The notes under the pieces were generated by a model. That model was given only the letters and a program-made list of their open reading frames with translations. It did not search any database and was not told where the DNA came from. A stretch of DNA of 64,000 bases from Hyphomicrobium_A sp965243865 (GTDB lineage Bacteria; Pseudomonadota; Alphaproteobacteria; Rhizobiales; Hyphomicrobiaceae). The stretch spans positions 1,798,001 through 1,862,000 of the forward strand of contig NZ_OZ251603.1 of the NCBI RefSeq assembly GCF_965243865.1, in the 5' to 3' direction. Position numbers and translations under genes: made by a program. Below, piece after piece: positions 61,611 to 64,000 of this stretch. Within the stretch, counting starts at the first letter, position 1. Every line of letters starts with the position of its first letter.

Positions 61611-64000
61611 TTAGTAGTGGAACTTCACACCGCCGTAGGCCACCAGCGGCGGCGCCGGCGTGATCGTGCGCGCGTTCGTGAAGAAGTCGTCGCCCGTCGC
61701 GGGATTGGCTTCCGAGGCCTCGTTCGCCGCTTCCAGGTTGAAGTAGTTGCCAAACAGGCCGTAGTGCGAATTGAAGAGGTTGTAGATGAGGCCGTAGAGC
61801 TGCACGTTCTCCGTGAGGTCGTAGTACGTGTGCAGATCGACCTTGGCGTAACCACCGAGTGGTGCCGTGTCGTTACCCTCATCGCCGTAGAACACCTGGC
61901 TCGAAGCCGCCGTGAGGTCGGCACCGAACCGCCACTGCGGCGTGATCAGGTAATCGAAACCCGCCTTGAAGCGGCTGAGCGGAATGCCGGGGATGCGATC
62001 TCCGGAGTTGACCTGCACGCAGGTGACCTCTTCGCCTTCGTTCTCGCCGCACTCGAATGCGACGGGATTGTTCGGCGAAGGCAGGATGAAGCTCGACTGG
62101 AACGTCGCATCCACCAGCGCATAGTTGGCATAGATCATCCAGCGTTGGTCGACATATCGGCCGCCGATTTCCACGCCCTGCCGCAGCGTGTCGCCGATGT
62201 TGTCGAAGTAGCCGCGGCCCGTAATCGGCGCCGCCACGGTGTAGATGTCATTGGTGTTGAGAGCACGGAATAGGCCGGCGCTCCACTCGAACCGCTCGTT
62301 GTTATACCCCTGAAGCTTGCCGCGCAGACCGAGCTCCCAGGTGTGCGACACGACCTGCTCAAGCGGGGGGTCGGCCGTCAGGAAGCTTTCCAGCAAGCAG
62401 GGGTTCTCGGGATCGGCGCATGCAAGCTCGGCAGGTGTCGGAGCGCGGTTCGCTTCGGCATAGCCACCGTACAGCGTCAGTCCCGGAGAAATCAGATACG
62501 TGGCGCCGACCATGGGGTTGAAGCGCTGATAGCTATTGTTGCCGTTGAGCTCGGGAGCAAGGCCAGACTTGTCCTCGATCAGCACGCGAGCGAAATTATA
62601 GCGGCCTCCAACCGTAAGCGCGAGGTCGGTCGTGAGATCGACCGTGTCTGACAGGTAGAGACCTACGTAGTTGTTGGTGGTGGCCAGATTACGCGGCTGC
62701 ACGTCATCGGGTTCCGTCAGCAGCACGTCGAGACTGTTGACCACGAACAGCGGTTCGAACGATCCCAGCGTCGAGTTCGCCCCGTAGGACACGTTGCCCT
62801 GGTCGTAGCTCGCGCCGATCAGGAACTGGTTCTTGTAACCGGCAATGTAGTCCTTGTTGACCGCCTGCCCTGAGAAGCCAAAACTGTTGGTGGTCTGCGA
62901 GGTGCTGTCCAGCGAGCCGAGCGGATCGGCGATGTCCGAAGGAATGGTGCCGTTGGCGTTGACGCCTGGCCCCGTGCCGCCCATCTCCTCGCCCTCGAGG
63001 CAGAGAATGCTCGGATCACCATCGCACGCCTCAGCCTCGGAGATGTTGCCATCGATGTGCGACTGCTTGAACCACCGATAATAGCCTACGCCCTGCAACG
63101 ACCACGTCGGCGACACCTCGATGCTACCGTTGGCGGAGATCATCGCCACCTGGTTCTTGGTCGTCTGTGGCGAAGTGAAGGTGTTGCTCCAGCTGAGGTC
63201 CAGCAGCTGCTCAGGCGCAGCCGCCGTCACGCCGACAAAGTTCGCAGCACCCGTGAAATTCAAATGGAATTCGGTGCCATCACCCTTCGCGCCGATGTCT
63301 GCGTACATGCGCCGGATGCGCGACTGCGAGAAATCGCGATAGCCGTTGTCGTGGATGCCTTCGAGGGACATGAACCCGCCCCACGAGCCGCTGTTGCCAC
63401 CGACCGCGAGACCACCCTGGTAGCGGCCGAACGAGCCGCCCATGATGTTCAGCTCAGCGCCCTGGTAGTTCCAACCGTCGCGCATCATGATCGTCAGCGC
63501 GCCGCCCAGCGCGTTAAGACCGAACACCGGGTTCGCACCGATCAGCGTCATGCCGCTGATGGCGTTGTCGGGCAGGAAGTCGTAGTTGACGATGTCGCCG
63601 AAGCTTTCGTTGATGCGCACGCCGTTCTGATAGACCGCAAGCCCCTGTGGCACGCCGTTGACCGGCGAAGATTCATAGCCGCGGAACTGCAGGTTGCGCT
63701 GGAACACGTTGCCCTGCGCATCTTCTAAGATGACGCCCGGGACCGTCTGCTGCAGCACTTCCGGCACGGACGTATAACCGGTGCGCGCGAAGTCCTCCGC
63801 GCTGGCACGGCCGACGCCGCCTGGGAATTTGCCGATCGGAATCGCACTGCCCTGCACGGGCGACATCTGCACCGAGCCGCTGTCGATGCCCCCCTCGCCT
63901 GGCTGGTATGTCGCTGGCGTATCGAGAAGTTGCACCGGCGGCGGTGTAGCGGTGCTGACCGGAGGCGCCGCTGGTGCCGGAGCCGGTTGCGGCGCTGGCG
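61611..64000 (-). CDS. TonB-dependent receptor (cut by right edge)
   Basis: 796 codons to the edge; the frame stays open through a Pro/Ala-rich stretch (PAPQPAPAPAAPPV), so the signal peptide and true start lie outside; the GTG at 63935 is not a likely start. The plug domain (~50-190 from that point) has VPEVLQQTVPGVILEDAQGN, FRGYESSPVNG and NPVFGLNALGG. The barrel ends in VAYGGVKFHY, with a terminal aromatic. It imports a siderophore, cobalamin or other large ligand; three loops contain Cys pairs. Ligand unknown. Confidence 0.92.
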   Translation of the reverse strand, partial: PAPQPAPAPAAPPVSTATPPPVQLLDTPATYQPGEGGIDSGSVQMSPVQGSAIPIGKFPGGVGRASAEDFARTGYTSVPEVLQQTVPGVILEDAQGNVFQRNLQFRGYESSPVNGVPQGLAVYQNGVRINESFGDIVNYDFLPDNAISGMTLIGANPVFGLNALGGALTIMMRDGWNYQGAELNIMGGSFGRYQGGLAVGGNSGSWGGFMSLEGIHDNGYRDFSQSRIRRMYADIGAKGDGTEFHLNFTGAANFVGVTAAAPEQLLDLSWSNTFTSPQTTKNQVAMISANGSIEVSPTWSLQGVGYYRWFKQSHIDGNISEAEACDGDPSILCLEGEEMGGTGPGVNANGTIPSDIADPLGSLDSTSQTTNSFGFSGQAVNKDYIAGYKNQFLIGASYDQGNVSYGANSTLGSFEPLFVVNSLDVLLTEPDDVQPRNLATTNNYVGLYLSDTVDLTTDLALTVGGRYNFARVLIEDKSGLAPELNGNNSYQRFNPMVGATYLISPGLTLYGGYAEANRAPTPAELACADPENPCLLESFLTADPPLEQVVSHTWELGLRGKLQGYNNERFEWSAGLFRALNTNDIYTVAAPITGRGYFDNIGDTLRQGVEIGGRYVDQRWMIYANYALVDATFQSSFILPSPNNPVAFECGENEGEEVTCVQVNSGDRIPGIPLSRFKAGFDYLITPQWRFGADLTAASSQVFYGDEGNDTAPLGGYAKVDLHTYYDLTENVQLYGLIYNLFNSHYGLFGNYFNLEAANEASEANPATGDDFFTNARTITPAPPLVAYGGVKFHY

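Noticed and set aside
1..64000. CRISPR arrays, insertion sequences, prophage, rRNA
   Set aside because: No direct-repeat arrays, transposase, integrase, phage or ribosomal RNA sequence was seen in either strand.

Overview
The window is GC-rich, densely coded chromosomal DNA from an alphaproteobacterium of the Hyphomicrobiales (Rhizobiales), most likely Hyphomicrobium or a close relative. Three things point there. The lptC/lptA-lptB-rpoN-ptsN order and the hsp20-DUF1150 pair are rhizobial. The SOS box is the alphaproteobacterial GTTC-N7-GTTC type. The hydroxypyruvate reductase at 59988-60956 looks, from memory, very close to the crystallised enzyme of Hyphomicrobium methylovorum. With a serine-glyoxylate aminotransferase nearby (56354-57547) it suggests a serine-cycle methylotroph. 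I saw no prophage, insertion sequence, CRISPR array or rRNA. The only tRNA is tRNA-Leu(CAG).

Layout. 0-5.3 kb: mutL start, ppa, a periplasmic M16 pair (one catalytic, one lacking the zinc motif), then hsp20-DUF1150 behind a heat-shock-type promoter and a ROSE-like RNA thermometer. 5.5-11.2 kb: an NDUFA9-like reductase, tRNA-Leu, a LysR regulator divergent from ilvD, a DXD glycosyltransferase and a small secreted protein. 11.4-17.6 kb: RNase D-like exonuclease, an LptC-LptA-LptA fusion, lptB, rpoN and ptsN; the usual hpf gene between rpoN and ptsN is missing. 17.6-25.4 kb: uppP, fzlA-like, queG, an SDR, a secreted coiled-coil protein, a permuted papain-like protein, and an HPF/RaiA domain fused to a cold-shock domain. 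25.5-34.0 kb: hydrolase, GT4 glycosyltransferase, speE, lytic transglycosylase, galE, galU, a REP-like repeat and an outer-membrane beta-barrel. 34.2-45.3 kb: kdsD, a ParE-type toxin-antitoxin pair, nfeD-nfeD-SPFH, hemH, CHAD protein, thiOSGE, ggt and a cupin. 45.3-51.3 kb: the SOS mutasome imuA-imuB-dnaE2 with a LexA box. 51.7-64 kb: L,D-transpeptidase, znuA, DUF1007, a TRAP-type binding protein, a small Cys protein, sgaA, amidase, DUF4389, VOC protein, hprA, a small protein, and a TonB-dependent receptor running off the right edge.

How the genes work together. Several sets concern the envelope: LPS transport (LptC/A, LptB), Kdo synthesis (KdsD), UDP-sugars (GalE, GalU), lipid-carrier recycling (UppP), peptidoglycan remodelling (L,D-transpeptidase, MltB-type transglycosylase) and division (FzlA-like). 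Others serve carbon assimilation (SgaA, HprA), thiazole/thiamine synthesis, haem, branched-chain amino acids, SOS mutagenesis and heat shock. The most unusual points are the triple-domain Lpt fusion, the HPF-cold-shock fusion together with loss of the canonical hpf, the promoter-plus-thermometer unit before hsp20, and a sigma54-like site with a 14-bp palindrome in the former hpf slot. Functions are assigned from motifs and family knowledge by eye; no searches were run.
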